From NCBI GenBank assembly GCA_964575975.1, contig CAZNTU010000033.1, positions 1 through 35,117 of the forward strand: 35,117 nucleotides of DNA, in the 5' to 3' direction. Shown here piece by piece: positions 1 through 6,681 of the stretch. The notes beneath the pieces are model-generated. The model did not search any database. It saw only the letters and a program-made list of their open reading frames with translations, and was not told the DNA's origin. The position numbers and the translations under genes were made by a program. Origin of the DNA: G963674505 sp964575975 (GTDB taxonomy: Bacteria > Desulfobacterota > Desulfobacteria > Desulfobacterales > SKZT01). How positions within the stretch are numbered: position 1 is the first letter of the stretch; every line of letters starts with the position of its first letter.

Positions 1-169
1 ATATCCGGCGCGCCTTGTCGCCCTCCCCGGCGTTTAAAATCATCGAATCAGAATGCTTGTGCCTGCGTTCTTCCAGAATGGAAACGGGGGTGCCGGGCTC
101 GAGGTCCAACTCTCTAAGCAAGTCGGTTCGAATCGATTCCAAAATCCACTCTGCCGAATAGTGTTTCAT
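1..169 (-). CDS. Partial gene at window edge, unidentified (N-terminal 56 codons)
   Basis: An ATG at 169 opens a frame that runs leftwards out of the window without a stop; 56 codons are visible. The peptide begins MKHYSAEWILESIRTDLL and continues with charged, soluble sequence, with no signal peptide or membrane segment. It lies about 100 bases downstream of, and co-oriented with, the glycosyltransferase operon, so it is probably the next gene of the polysaccharide cluster. The ribosome site is weak (GGAAA about 10 bases before the ATG). The stretch after residue 30 (SILEERRHKHSD) loosely recalls the N-lobe of aminoglycoside-phosphotransferase-like kinases found in such clusters, but that is only a guess and no function is assigned. 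Confidence 0.6.
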   Translation of the reverse strand, partial: MKHYSAEWILESIRTDLLRELDLEPGTPVSILEERRHKHSDSMILNAGEGDKARRI

Positions 170-273
170 CGCGATCGCGTTTCCGTATCCGATCAAGTTT
201 TTTTCAGTTCGAGATCAAATTGAGACGTCCGCAGGATGCCGATAACGTCAGTTGTTCTCCCAAACGCGCGGTT

Positions 274-1296
274 TCAGTCGAAAGACGGGCTTGTCGCCCG
301 AATCTCTTTCGCGTACCCTTTGTTGCGCAACGGCGTTCCCGCGATCAGCGTGTAAAAATAGCGGAGCGCACCTGCGAACTGGGGATAGATCACGAAAGAC
401 AAATGGAGAGAGTATCGGATGGCCTTGGGCAGACTCAGCCCGAATTCCTTCTCGAACCGAAACGTTTTCCACATGGGCCTCAGAAACAGCAGAAGCGCCA
501 CTATGAAGCCGGGCAGGAGATGCCCGGAAACCAGTCCGGCTCCGATAGAGGTTGCGGGTGCGCCTGCGCCGACGCAAATTCTCGCCAACTCCCTGATCCA
601 AAGCTTTTCCTTGCGCCCGGCGTAGCGCAGACCGATTTCGGCGTACGCGTGCCCGGTCCGGAACGCTCTTTTCAAGTATTGCCGAAAGCGGGTCATGTTC
701 AGGTCGTGAATCGTCATATCCGCGTCGATGCGAAGGATGGTCCAGCCTTCCCGCCGGATTCGGTAGCTCAAGTCGGGGTCCTCGCCCCCGACCAGGTTGT
801 CGTCGTAGCCCCCGCACCGTTCCAGAACTTCCCTTCTGACCAGGGCTTCTCCCCCGAAATAGCGGCACGGCCCCAGCTCGTGATTCCACTCGATGTTCCC
901 GATGACATGGTAGAAATTCTTGTCCGGATAGCGTTCCTTTCGGTGCCCGCAAACCGCCGCCACGTTTCCCTCCAGGTACGGCAGAGCATCGACGAACCAG
1001 CGGGGACGCAGCGACGTATCGGCATCCATGAACTGTATCAGGGGGGAGCCGACGGCCCTGAAGCCCGCGTTCCTGCCTCGGCCGGGGGTAGGGGAGGGAT
1101 CTCTAAGCTCCACGACCCGGACCGACGGAAAGGATCTGGCCAACTCGACGGACCGGTCGTTGGAACCGCCGTCCACGTATACCACCTTCAATTTTCCGGG
1201 CGGATATTCCGCGTTCAGGACCGATGCGATGCAGTCCAAAATATAGCGCTCGACGTTGATCCCGATTATTACGACCCCGATTTCAGGATAGTCCAT
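274..1296 (-). CDS. Family 2 glycosyltransferase, membrane-anchored, exopolysaccharide cluster
   Basis: This 340-residue protein should transfer a sugar from a nucleotide donor to a lipid-linked glycan on the inner face of the cytoplasmic membrane. The N-terminal GT-A fold begins with EIGVVIIGINVERYI, followed by the nucleotide-binding DGGSNDRS, the metal-binding FMDADTS (DxD) and GGEDPDLSYRIRREG, which carries the acceptor-side ED pair. Two hydrophobic stretches in the last third (about residues 225-260 and 285-310) are likely membrane anchors. I chose the ATG at 1296 because AAGGAATCAATAT precedes it and GT2 homology starts immediately. Longer in-frame starts would only add arginine-rich sequence that overlaps the upstream gene. 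It overlaps the acetyltransferase gene by 14 bases, which suggests translational coupling. Donor and acceptor cannot be read from the sequence. Confidence 0.9.
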   Translation of the reverse strand: MDYPEIGVVIIGINVERYILDCIASVLNAEYPPGKLKVVYVDGGSNDRSVELARSFPSVRVVELRDPSPTPGRGRNAGFRAVGSPLIQFMDADTSLRPRWFVDALPYLEGNVAAVCGHRKERYPDKNFYHVIGNIEWNHELGPCRYFGGEALVRREVLERCGGYDDNLVGGEDPDLSYRIRREGWTILRIDADMTIHDLNMTRFRQYLKRAFRTGHAYAEIGLRYAGRKEKLWIRELARICVGAGAPATSIGAGLVSGHLLPGFIVALLLFLRPMWKTFRFEKEFGLSLPKAIRYSLHLSFVIYPQFAGALRYFYTLIAGTPLRNKGYAKEIRATSPSFD

Positions 1297-1813
1297 ATAT
1301 TGATTCCTTTTCTTTTTCCCTTGGAACGATTTTCGCCGGAATTCCCACCGCCGTGCAGTCGTCGGGGACATCTCGCAGGACGACCGCGTTGGCGCCGACG
1401 CGTACGTTGTTTCCAATCCTGACGTTTCCCAGGATCTTCGCTCCCGCGCCGATGTCCACGTTGTTTCCGATTCGGGGGGCGACCGGCTCGTTTACGCTGC
1501 GGAGCCCCACGGTCACCCCGTTTCTGATAACGCAATCGTCGCCGAATTCGGCGTACCCGCTCACCACGATTCCGCCGAAATGGTCGATGCGAAAATTTTT
1601 CCCGACCTTAGCCTCGCACGGAAACTCGATGCCCGCGAGGATCTGCACGACTTTGTACGAGAATTTGTAGAGGAAAGAAAACGGCTTCCTGATCCAACCC
1701 CTCCGGATAGTATACCGCCACCGCCCGAAGCGATAGACCGCCATGACCCAGAATCCCTGCCGGGACCAGTCTCCGCCGTGCGTCTTCAAATCCGCCCTGA
1801 TGTTGTCGAACAA
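1283..1813 (-). CDS. Hexapeptide-repeat O-acetyltransferase (serine acetyltransferase-like)
   Basis: This 176-residue protein has the layout of short CysE/WcaB-like acetyltransferases: an N-terminal helix pair with DWSRQGFWVMAVYRFGRW, then a left-handed beta helix made of isoleucine/valine hexads (KVGKNFRIDHFGGIVVSG, GNNVDIGAGAKILGNVRIG, NNVRVGANAVV) ending in the family signature GIPAKIV. The histidine of RIDHFGGIVV is the expected catalytic base. Within a glycosyltransferase operon it more probably decorates the polysaccharide with acetyl groups than makes O-acetylserine. I prefer the TTG at 1813, because GGAAAGGAG lies six bases upstream and the family normally starts just before the residues (F)DNIRADL. 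A TTG at 1843 is also open but has a badly spaced ribosome site. The 3' end overlaps the next glycosyltransferase. Confidence 0.88.
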   Translation of the reverse strand: MFDNIRADLKTHGGDWSRQGFWVMAVYRFGRWRYTIRRGWIRKPFSFLYKFSYKVVQILAGIEFPCEAKVGKNFRIDHFGGIVVSGYAEFGDDCVIRNGVTVGLRSVNEPVAPRIGNNVDIGAGAKILGNVRIGNNVRVGANAVVLRDVPDDCTAVGIPAKIVPREKEKESIYGLS

Positions 1814-1893
1814 TGCGATCTCCTTTCCAGCCAGCGCCCCCAATGCTCCTTCCTTTCCCCGTTCCCCGTTCCGAGTTCCCTCGAAATTGCCTG

Positions 1894-2874
1894 TTACGGA
1901 ACGGTTCCGCCTCCGAACCGGTCCGCGACCAGAGTCTTAAGGATTAGCGAGACGGTTGCGGCGGCCTCCTCCTTTTTGAAGGAAGATCGCGGGTCCTTGA
2001 ATACCGTATTCTTGACCCAGATCGCCGCCGTCCAGAAAAGCTCGACGCCGCTTACGCACAGGACCCTCCGCAGCCCGAAGTTTTTCCGGTGATACCGAAG
2101 TTCGCTTTTGATTCTCAGGTGAACCAGCTGCTTTCCCGACGCGCTCATGCGTTTTCGGGTACTTTTGGAACTCTCGCCCCCCAGATGGATCGCCTCGGCG
2201 TGCGGGTAGAAAATCACCTTCCACCCGGCTCGCTTCGCGGAAAGGCAAAAATCCGTCTCCTCGTAGTAGAGGAAATATCGTTCGTCCAGCAAACCGATTC
2301 GGTCGATCACTTCCTTCCGGGTCAGAAAATACGCTCCCGGTACCCATCCGACCTCCCTGACCTCGGCATGGTCCCACCAGGAAAAGTCCGTGCCCCCCAG
2401 GAATTTCGACCGGGGAAATCTCGACGCTATGCCGGTGACGACCAGAAACTTGTTCCAGGCGTCGGGGAGCTTCCTGGCGGAGGGTTGAAGCTTTCCGTCC
2501 CGTCCTGCCAGCCGAATGCCCAAAACCCCGCAGTCGGGATTTTCCTCCATGAACCGAATGGTGGGCTCCAGCGTGTTCTCGAGCAGGAACGCGTCGGAAT
2601 TCAGAAGCAGTATGTATTTTCCCGAGGCCTTCCTCAGAGCGAGATTGTTCCCGGCGGCGAACCCGACGTTTTTTTCGCTCCCGATCAATTTCACCCCTGG
2701 AAACGATTCCGCCGTCATGCGGGCGGAGCCGTCGGACGACGCGTTATCCACGACGAATACTTCCGAATCCTCCGACGAAACGTACTTCTCGACCCGTTCG
2801 AGGCATTCCCGCAATACCTCCCGCGTGTTGTAGCTGACGATGACTATGGAAAGAAGTTTCTCTGGCGTTTTCAC
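1894..2874 (-). CDS. Family 2 glycosyltransferase, rhamnosyltransferase-like
   Basis: This 326-residue protein resembles WbbL/RfbF-type inverting GT2 enzymes. It starts LLSIVIVSYNTREVLREC and carries VVDNASSDGSARM, the metal-binding LLLNSDAFL (NSD in place of DxD, usual in this subgroup), and the acceptor-side FLYYEETDFCLSAKRAGW with the conserved glutamate-aspartate pair. The C-terminal third is basic and contains one weak hydrophobic segment. Translation starts at a GTG at 2874, supported by AAGGAG seven bases upstream. That ribosome site touches the outer end of the left heptad array, which begins at 2889, so the array replaced most of this gene's original upstream spacer. The gene follows the four-helix-bundle insertion and is separated from the acetyltransferase by about 80 bases. 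Confidence 0.9.
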   Translation of the reverse strand: MKTPEKLLSIVIVSYNTREVLRECLERVEKYVSSEDSEVFVVDNASSDGSARMTAESFPGVKLIGSEKNVGFAAGNNLALRKASGKYILLLNSDAFLLENTLEPTIRFMEENPDCGVLGIRLAGRDGKLQPSARKLPDAWNKFLVVTGIASRFPRSKFLGGTDFSWWDHAEVREVGWVPGAYFLTRKEVIDRIGLLDERYFLYYEETDFCLSAKRAGWKVIFYPHAEAIHLGGESSKSTRKRMSASGKQLVHLRIKSELRYHRKNFGLRRVLCVSGVELFWTAAIWVKNTVFKDPRSSFKKEEAAATVSLILKTLVADRFGGGTVP

Positions 2875-2888
2875 GCGAAATCTCCTTT

Positions 2889-2970
2889 GTTGGCTGTTAG
2901 CTGTTGGCCGTTAGCCGTTGGCGGTTAGCCGTTAGCCGTTAGCGGTTAGCTGTTGGCCGTTGGCCGTTAG
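2889..2970. repeat. Left heptad array, GTTRGCN units
   Basis: Twelve near-perfect tandem copies of a 7-bp unit occur here, GTTGGC or GTTAGC plus one variable base, the last one truncated (GTTAG) at 2970. On the plus strand they read GTTRGCN. The matching array at 3351-3440 reads the other way (AACNGCY), so the pair encloses the four-helix-bundle gene as an inverted repeat. Because 7 is not a multiple of 3, the unit presents a stop codon in every frame within a few copies. The small gene's last twelve codons, including its TAA at 2932-2934, lie inside this array. Confidence 0.95.
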
Positions 2971-3312
2971 TTTTTGGATAAAGCTGTTCAGCATCCTTTT
3001 TACCTCGTTAATCCGTATGTTTAGTACGGTGTATATTTCGCGGTTCAAATAATCGAGATCGCAAGCCAGAAGAAGTTGGTATTCGGCTTCGCTTGCGGAT
3101 CCTGCGGCAATGCTCATGAATCTGGCAAGCTCCTTCTCCGCGGCTCTTCCGCAACCTTCCGCGATGTTCGATGGAACGGACGACGACGCCCTCCGTATCC
3201 GAGTCGTGAGTCCAAACCTTTCATCGGCAGGAAAGTTCCTTGTGACTCTATACACCTGCAGCGCGAATTCATGGGCTTTCTCCCACACTTTAAGCGTTCT
3301 GGAATCTCTCAT
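2932..3312 (-). CDS. Four-helix bundle protein (23S rRNA intervening-sequence / S23 family)
   Basis: This 126-residue protein matches the TIGR02436/S23 family. It has RTLKVWEKAHEFALQVYRVT in helix 1, the hallmark SSSVPSNIAEGCGR (about residues 43-56), KELARFMSIAAGSASEAEYQ in helix 3 and an amphipathic C-terminal helix. Members are encoded in 23S rRNA intervening sequences of some bacteria and also stand alone; relatives form pentameric barrels (bAvd of diversity-generating retroelements). Their cellular role is not settled. The ATG at 3312 fits the family start; GGGAG directly abuts it. Codons from residue 115 onward are array sequence, giving the low-complexity tail LTANGQQLTANG. The gene is inserted between two glycosyltransferases of the operon and is unlikely to take part in polysaccharide synthesis. 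Confidence 0.9.
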   Translation of the reverse strand: MRDSRTLKVWEKAHEFALQVYRVTRNFPADERFGLTTRIRRASSSVPSNIAEGCGRAAEKELARFMSIAAGSASEAEYQLLLACDLDYLNREIYTVLNIRINEVKRMLNSFIQKLTANGQQLTANG

Positions 3313-3350
3313 CTCCCATTCTCGTCTTCTCAATTCGGCAATCAACAAAC

Positions 3351-3440
3351 AACAGCCAACAGCCAACAGCTAACAGCCAACAGCTAACGGCTAATAGCTA
3401 ACGGCCAACAGCTAACAGCTAACGGCTAACGGCTAACCGC
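3351..3440. repeat. Right heptad array, inverted relative to the left array
   Basis: Twelve full copies plus one partial copy of AACNGCY (AACAGCC, AACAGCT, AACGGCT, AATAGCT and AACGGCC variants) occur in tandem. They are the reverse complement of the 2889-2970 array. The array extends into the 3' end of the upstream glycosyltransferase gene: its final codons (GTT AGC CGT TAG) are array units. In the transcript the two arrays could pair over roughly 80 bases, leaving a loop of about 380 nucleotides with the small gene inside. Confidence 0.95.
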
Positions 3441-4361
3441 TTTCAACGCTTCCGCCGCCGGTATGCGCTCGAGCCGCCGTCCGATTTTCAGCCGTTCGAA
3501 CTGCCAAGCGTGCAGGGACTTTCTGAAGAGAGGATCGTCGTACCGTTTCATCCCCTCGAACATCGCCTTGAAATAGCCCGCCGCGATCAACAATCCCCCG
3601 ATCAGGTACGGCTTTTCGAACATCCGGTAGGCGGCGATGGCGAAGATGAACAGAGGGTGGGTCCCCATGAAATATTGCCCCCGGCCCCACCGGAGTCTTC
3701 CCGTGACGATTCCCCTGTGGCTCGATCCCATCAGGCGTTCGTGGAGGAAATTCAAGTCGGGATGGCTGATGCTCCGGGTTCTCCAACCGGCCATCCGCGC
3801 TCGATGAAACGCGATGCCGTCCCAATGCACCTGCCGGACGAACCCCCCTATGTCCTCGAAGCATTTCCTGCGGTAGAAATTGATCATGCCGGCCACCATT
3901 TCGTCGTTGTGACGCTCCTCGACGCGGGTTCCGTCGGGTTTTTCGATGAACGGCTTTCCGCTTGCCGCGCCTAGGAAGGGGTCGCGGTCGAAATAATTCA
4001 ACAGCGTTTCGAAATACTTCGGCCCGAATTCGATGTCCCCGTCTATTTTGCAAACGAAGTCGTAGTCTTTCGTTCGAATCCGGTCGTAACCGTAATAAAA
4101 GGCTTCCACCACACCCGGGCCCACCGCCCGTTCGCCCCGGTCCGGCTTGGAAACCAGCCGAATCCAAGGGTTGGTCTCGGCGGCCTTTTTTACGATCGCC
4201 GCCGTGCGGTCCGACGAACCGTCGTCCACCACGATCCATTCCACCGGCTTCACTGTCTGCCTCACTAGGGAACGAATCACGTCCCCGATGTATTTCTCCT
4301 CGTCCCTGACCGGTGAGACAATGACGATCCTTTTTTCGTTTCCATCGTTCTTCGCGCTCAT
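3426..4361 (-). CDS. Family 2 glycosyltransferase, exopolysaccharide cluster
   Basis: This 311-residue GT2 enzyme begins with a short hydrophilic leader followed by RIVIVSPVRDEEKYIGDVI, the nucleotide-binding VVDDGSSDRTA, the metal-binding CKIDGDIEFG and a downstream HWDGIAFHRARMAGWRT block in the acceptor region. A hydrophobic stretch near residues 240-270 (PLFIFAIAAYRMFEKPYLIGG) is probably membrane-associated. The ATG at 4361 overlaps the stop of the preceding glycosyltransferase (ATGA), a sign of coupled translation. Much longer open sequence continues upstream in this frame, but it is antisense-like, arginine-rich and lacks homology. The last residues AVSR and the TAG come from the right heptad array, so the native C-terminus may have been slightly changed when the array arrived. 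Confidence 0.9.
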   Translation of the reverse strand: MSAKNDGNEKRIVIVSPVRDEEKYIGDVIRSLVRQTVKPVEWIVVDDGSSDRTAAIVKKAAETNPWIRLVSKPDRGERAVGPGVVEAFYYGYDRIRTKDYDFVCKIDGDIEFGPKYFETLLNYFDRDPFLGAASGKPFIEKPDGTRVEERHNDEMVAGMINFYRRKCFEDIGGFVRQVHWDGIAFHRARMAGWRTRSISHPDLNFLHERLMGSSHRGIVTGRLRWGRGQYFMGTHPLFIFAIAAYRMFEKPYLIGGLLIAAGYFKAMFEGMKRYDDPLFRKSLHAWQFERLKIGRRLERIPAAEALKAVSR

Positions 4362-5611
4362 TGGATTCCCCTCTTTCGAAAATCGTGATTGTCGAACAAC
4401 CTGCCCAGTTTCCGCGCGTTCGCGTCGGTATCGAACTCCTCGCATATTCTCTTTCGGGCGTTCCTTGCCATAGCGGAGGTCTCCGTCGGATTCCGGAGGA
4501 AGAAAGCGATCTTGTCGGCCAGCGATTCCGGGTCTCCGGGCGCGGCCAGAAGACCGGTGCGACCGTCCTCGATCAGTTCCGGAATTCCCGATATCCTGGT
4601 GGAAATCGCCGGAATTCCCGCCGCCATGGCTTCCATCAGGACCACCGGAATGCCGTCCCGGTCGCCGCTTCGGTCTTCCTTGCAGGCCAGTGCGAAAAGA
4701 TCCAAAGTCCGGAGCCATTCGAAAACGTCGTCGTGCCGAATGGCGCCTTTGAAGCGGGTTCTTTCGGCTATCCCCGCATGTTCGGAAAGTCGCTTCAACT
4801 CCTCCGTCAAGGGGCCGTCTCCCGCGATTTCCAGCCGGAATTCCAAACCGTCCTCCTTCAAGCGCCCGAGAGCCGCAATCAGGACGTCCATTCCCTTTTT
4901 CTCCACCAGCCTGCCGAGGGAGCCGATCACGGGGAGCGCGTGTTCGGTTTTCTCGGAGAACTTGGCCGAGATTTCCTTCGAATCGACTCCGCATCGGACG
5001 ATGCGAATCCTTTTCCCGTCGGCGCCTTGGCCGACCATGAAGTTGCGGTTGTACTCGGATATGGCGACGGCGAAGTCCGCCCGGGCGACTTTTTCCCGGA
5101 TCAGCCATCCCCGTTCGAAAAGGTCGTTCGCATGGGCCGTGAAGCCGAACGGGATTCCACACAGCCGCGAAGCGTACATGGCGATGTCCGTCGGAACATG
5201 GGCGAAATGGGCGTGAATGCGCCGGACGCCGTTTTTTTTCAGTATCCGGGCCAGATTCGACGCTACGAAAAACCGATACAACAGCCCTTGTCCCGCGCGA
5301 TTTCCCAATCCGACTCGCAGGGTGTCGCACGCCGCCGTCAGGAGCGTCTCGACATACGCCTTCGGGGATTGAAAAAAGCAGGCGGCGTTGGAACGGATCG
5401 TTTCCCGTAAAGAGGTTCGGTATAAGTAGACGGTTCTTCGCGCCAGGTCCTCGAGACCGTTTTCCCTGGCCGGCGATTCGGGGACGTGAACGGAGACCGG
5501 CACGATTCGGAAGCCGTTTCGCTCCATGCGCAGGATTTCGTTGTAAACGAAAGTGGCCGACAACGCCGGAATTTCGGGGGCCAGATAGGCGATCGCGGAT
5601 TTCCGGTTCAT
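4358..5611 (-). CDS. Family 4 glycosyltransferase, exopolysaccharide cluster
   Basis: This 417-residue retaining GT-B glycosyltransferase opens with IAYLAPEIPALSATFVYNEI, as in colanic-acid WcaL/EpsD-type enzymes, and carries HAHFAHVPTDIAMYASRL and FTAHANDLF in the N-terminal domain. The C-terminal donor domain has GSLGRLVEKKGMDVLIAAL, AGDGPLTEEL and the E-x7-E region PVVLMEAMAAGIPAISTR, ending with GIPELIEDGRTGLLAAPGD. The ATG overlaps the stop of the preceding gene (ATGA at 5608-5611) and its own stop overlaps the next start in the same way. It should act on undecaprenyl-linked intermediates at the inner face of the membrane. Sugar specificity is not readable. Confidence 0.92.
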   Translation of the reverse strand: MNRKSAIAYLAPEIPALSATFVYNEILRMERNGFRIVPVSVHVPESPARENGLEDLARRTVYLYRTSLRETIRSNAACFFQSPKAYVETLLTAACDTLRVGLGNRAGQGLLYRFFVASNLARILKKNGVRRIHAHFAHVPTDIAMYASRLCGIPFGFTAHANDLFERGWLIREKVARADFAVAISEYNRNFMVGQGADGKRIRIVRCGVDSKEISAKFSEKTEHALPVIGSLGRLVEKKGMDVLIAALGRLKEDGLEFRLEIAGDGPLTEELKRLSEHAGIAERTRFKGAIRHDDVFEWLRTLDLFALACKEDRSGDRDGIPVVLMEAMAAGIPAISTRISGIPELIEDGRTGLLAAPGDPESLADKIAFFLRNPTETSAMARNARKRICEEFDTDANARKLGRLFDNHDFRKRGIQ

Positions 5612-6681
5612 GACGATTTTCCTTTTCTCGATCGGTCCGACGATTTCAGGCTATCTTGAAACAGCGCTTCCAAGCGGTCCGTTGAACGTTCCCACGAGAA
5701 CTGCTCGCTTTTTTTCAGGCCGGCGATCCTAAACCGCCTCTCCAGGTTGGGGTCCCGCAGTACCTCCAGTATTTTCCGGGCCAGCGCCTCCGGTTTCTTT
5801 GGTTCGACCAGGAAACCCTCCTTTCCGTCGTCGACGATGTCTTCGATTCCAAGGCTGTTGGTCGCCACCACCACGCACCCGAGGCTAGCCGCCTCCAGCG
5901 CGGGGAGGCAGAACCCCTCCGCGAGACTGGGGCTGATCCAGACCCGCGTGGACAGGTAGATGTTTCGAATGACCTCCTGGGGAGGTCTTCTGAAAAACCG
6001 GGCGTTGGGAAAGAGGGGTTCCTTGGGAAACTCCGAGCCGAAGAAAACGACCCGAAGATCCGGGTATTCCCGGACAACCTCCCGGATGGCCGCGACGCCG
6101 TCCCCGGTTCTCTTGAAGGCAACCGGCGAATAGAGCATACCCACGTCGTACTTCTTGGCAATGCCTTCCCCGAGGCTTTCGGACAGGAAGAAATCCTTGC
6201 CGTTGGAAATCAGGGGAATATCGGTCTCTCCGCTCTTTTCCTCCACCACTCGCTTGAGCCAATTGGAAATGACGATTTTTCGGAACGGATAGCGGAAAGT
6301 CGCGTCCACGCTCTCCTGGTCGCCGGACCATGTTTCGTAATGCTGGATCAGGTAGAACTTTTTTCCGTGCCGGTCGGGAAAATCCTTCGCTATCTCGGCG
6401 GTCTGCCACGCGGTCGCCACCAGGCAGTCCGCGTCGGGCGCGTACTCGGCCGAAAGTTTCGGAACCTCCAGGAGACGTCCCCGGAAATAGTCCAAGTGGT
6501 CTTTTTCCTTGTGCAGCCACCGTCTCTTTTTTCTCCGGAGGGATTCGCGAAGGGAAAGCGTCCGTTTCGGATAGATCACAGTCGCGCGGTGCCCCCTGCG
6601 GGTCAAGGCGTTCCCGTAGGCGGCGACGACCTTCAGCCCGCCGGCCAAGTCCTTACAGGGTACGAGAAAAACGATATCCAT
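5608..6681 (-). CDS. Family 4 glycosyltransferase, exopolysaccharide cluster
   Basis: This 357-residue GT-B enzyme starts MDIVFLVPCKDLAGGLKVVA, with the glycine-rich N-terminal loop typical of GT4. Later it shows FYLIQHYETW, then VWISPSLAEGFCLPALEAAS, which bears the conserved glutamate pair that binds the nucleotide-sugar ribose, followed by NSLGIEDIVDDGKEGFLVEP. The ATG at 6681 is preceded by AAGGAGGCAT, a strong site that settles the start. Thirty additional upstream codons are open but fall inside the polymerase gene and lack family similarity. It overlaps the polymerase gene by 29 bases and the next glycosyltransferase by 4. Confidence 0.9.
   Translation of the reverse strand: MDIVFLVPCKDLAGGLKVVAAYGNALTRRGHRATVIYPKRTLSLRESLRRKKRRWLHKEKDHLDYFRGRLLEVPKLSAEYAPDADCLVATAWQTAEIAKDFPDRHGKKFYLIQHYETWSGDQESVDATFRYPFRKIVISNWLKRVVEEKSGETDIPLISNGKDFFLSESLGEGIAKKYDVGMLYSPVAFKRTGDGVAAIREVVREYPDLRVVFFGSEFPKEPLFPNARFFRRPPQEVIRNIYLSTRVWISPSLAEGFCLPALEAASLGCVVVATNSLGIEDIVDDGKEGFLVEPKKPEALARKILEVLRDPNLERRFRIAGLKKSEQFSWERSTDRLEALFQDSLKSSDRSRKGKSS

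Noticed and set aside
2889..3440. The heptad arrays as a CRISPR array
   Set aside because: The repeat unit is 7 bp with no unique spacers, and the two arrays point in opposite directions around a gene. No cas gene is near.
4362..5330. A long N-terminal extension of the 311-residue glycosyltransferase
   Set aside because: The open sequence is an out-of-frame shadow of the preceding GT4 gene, very rich in Arg and Gly, and the real start overlaps that gene's stop as ATGA.
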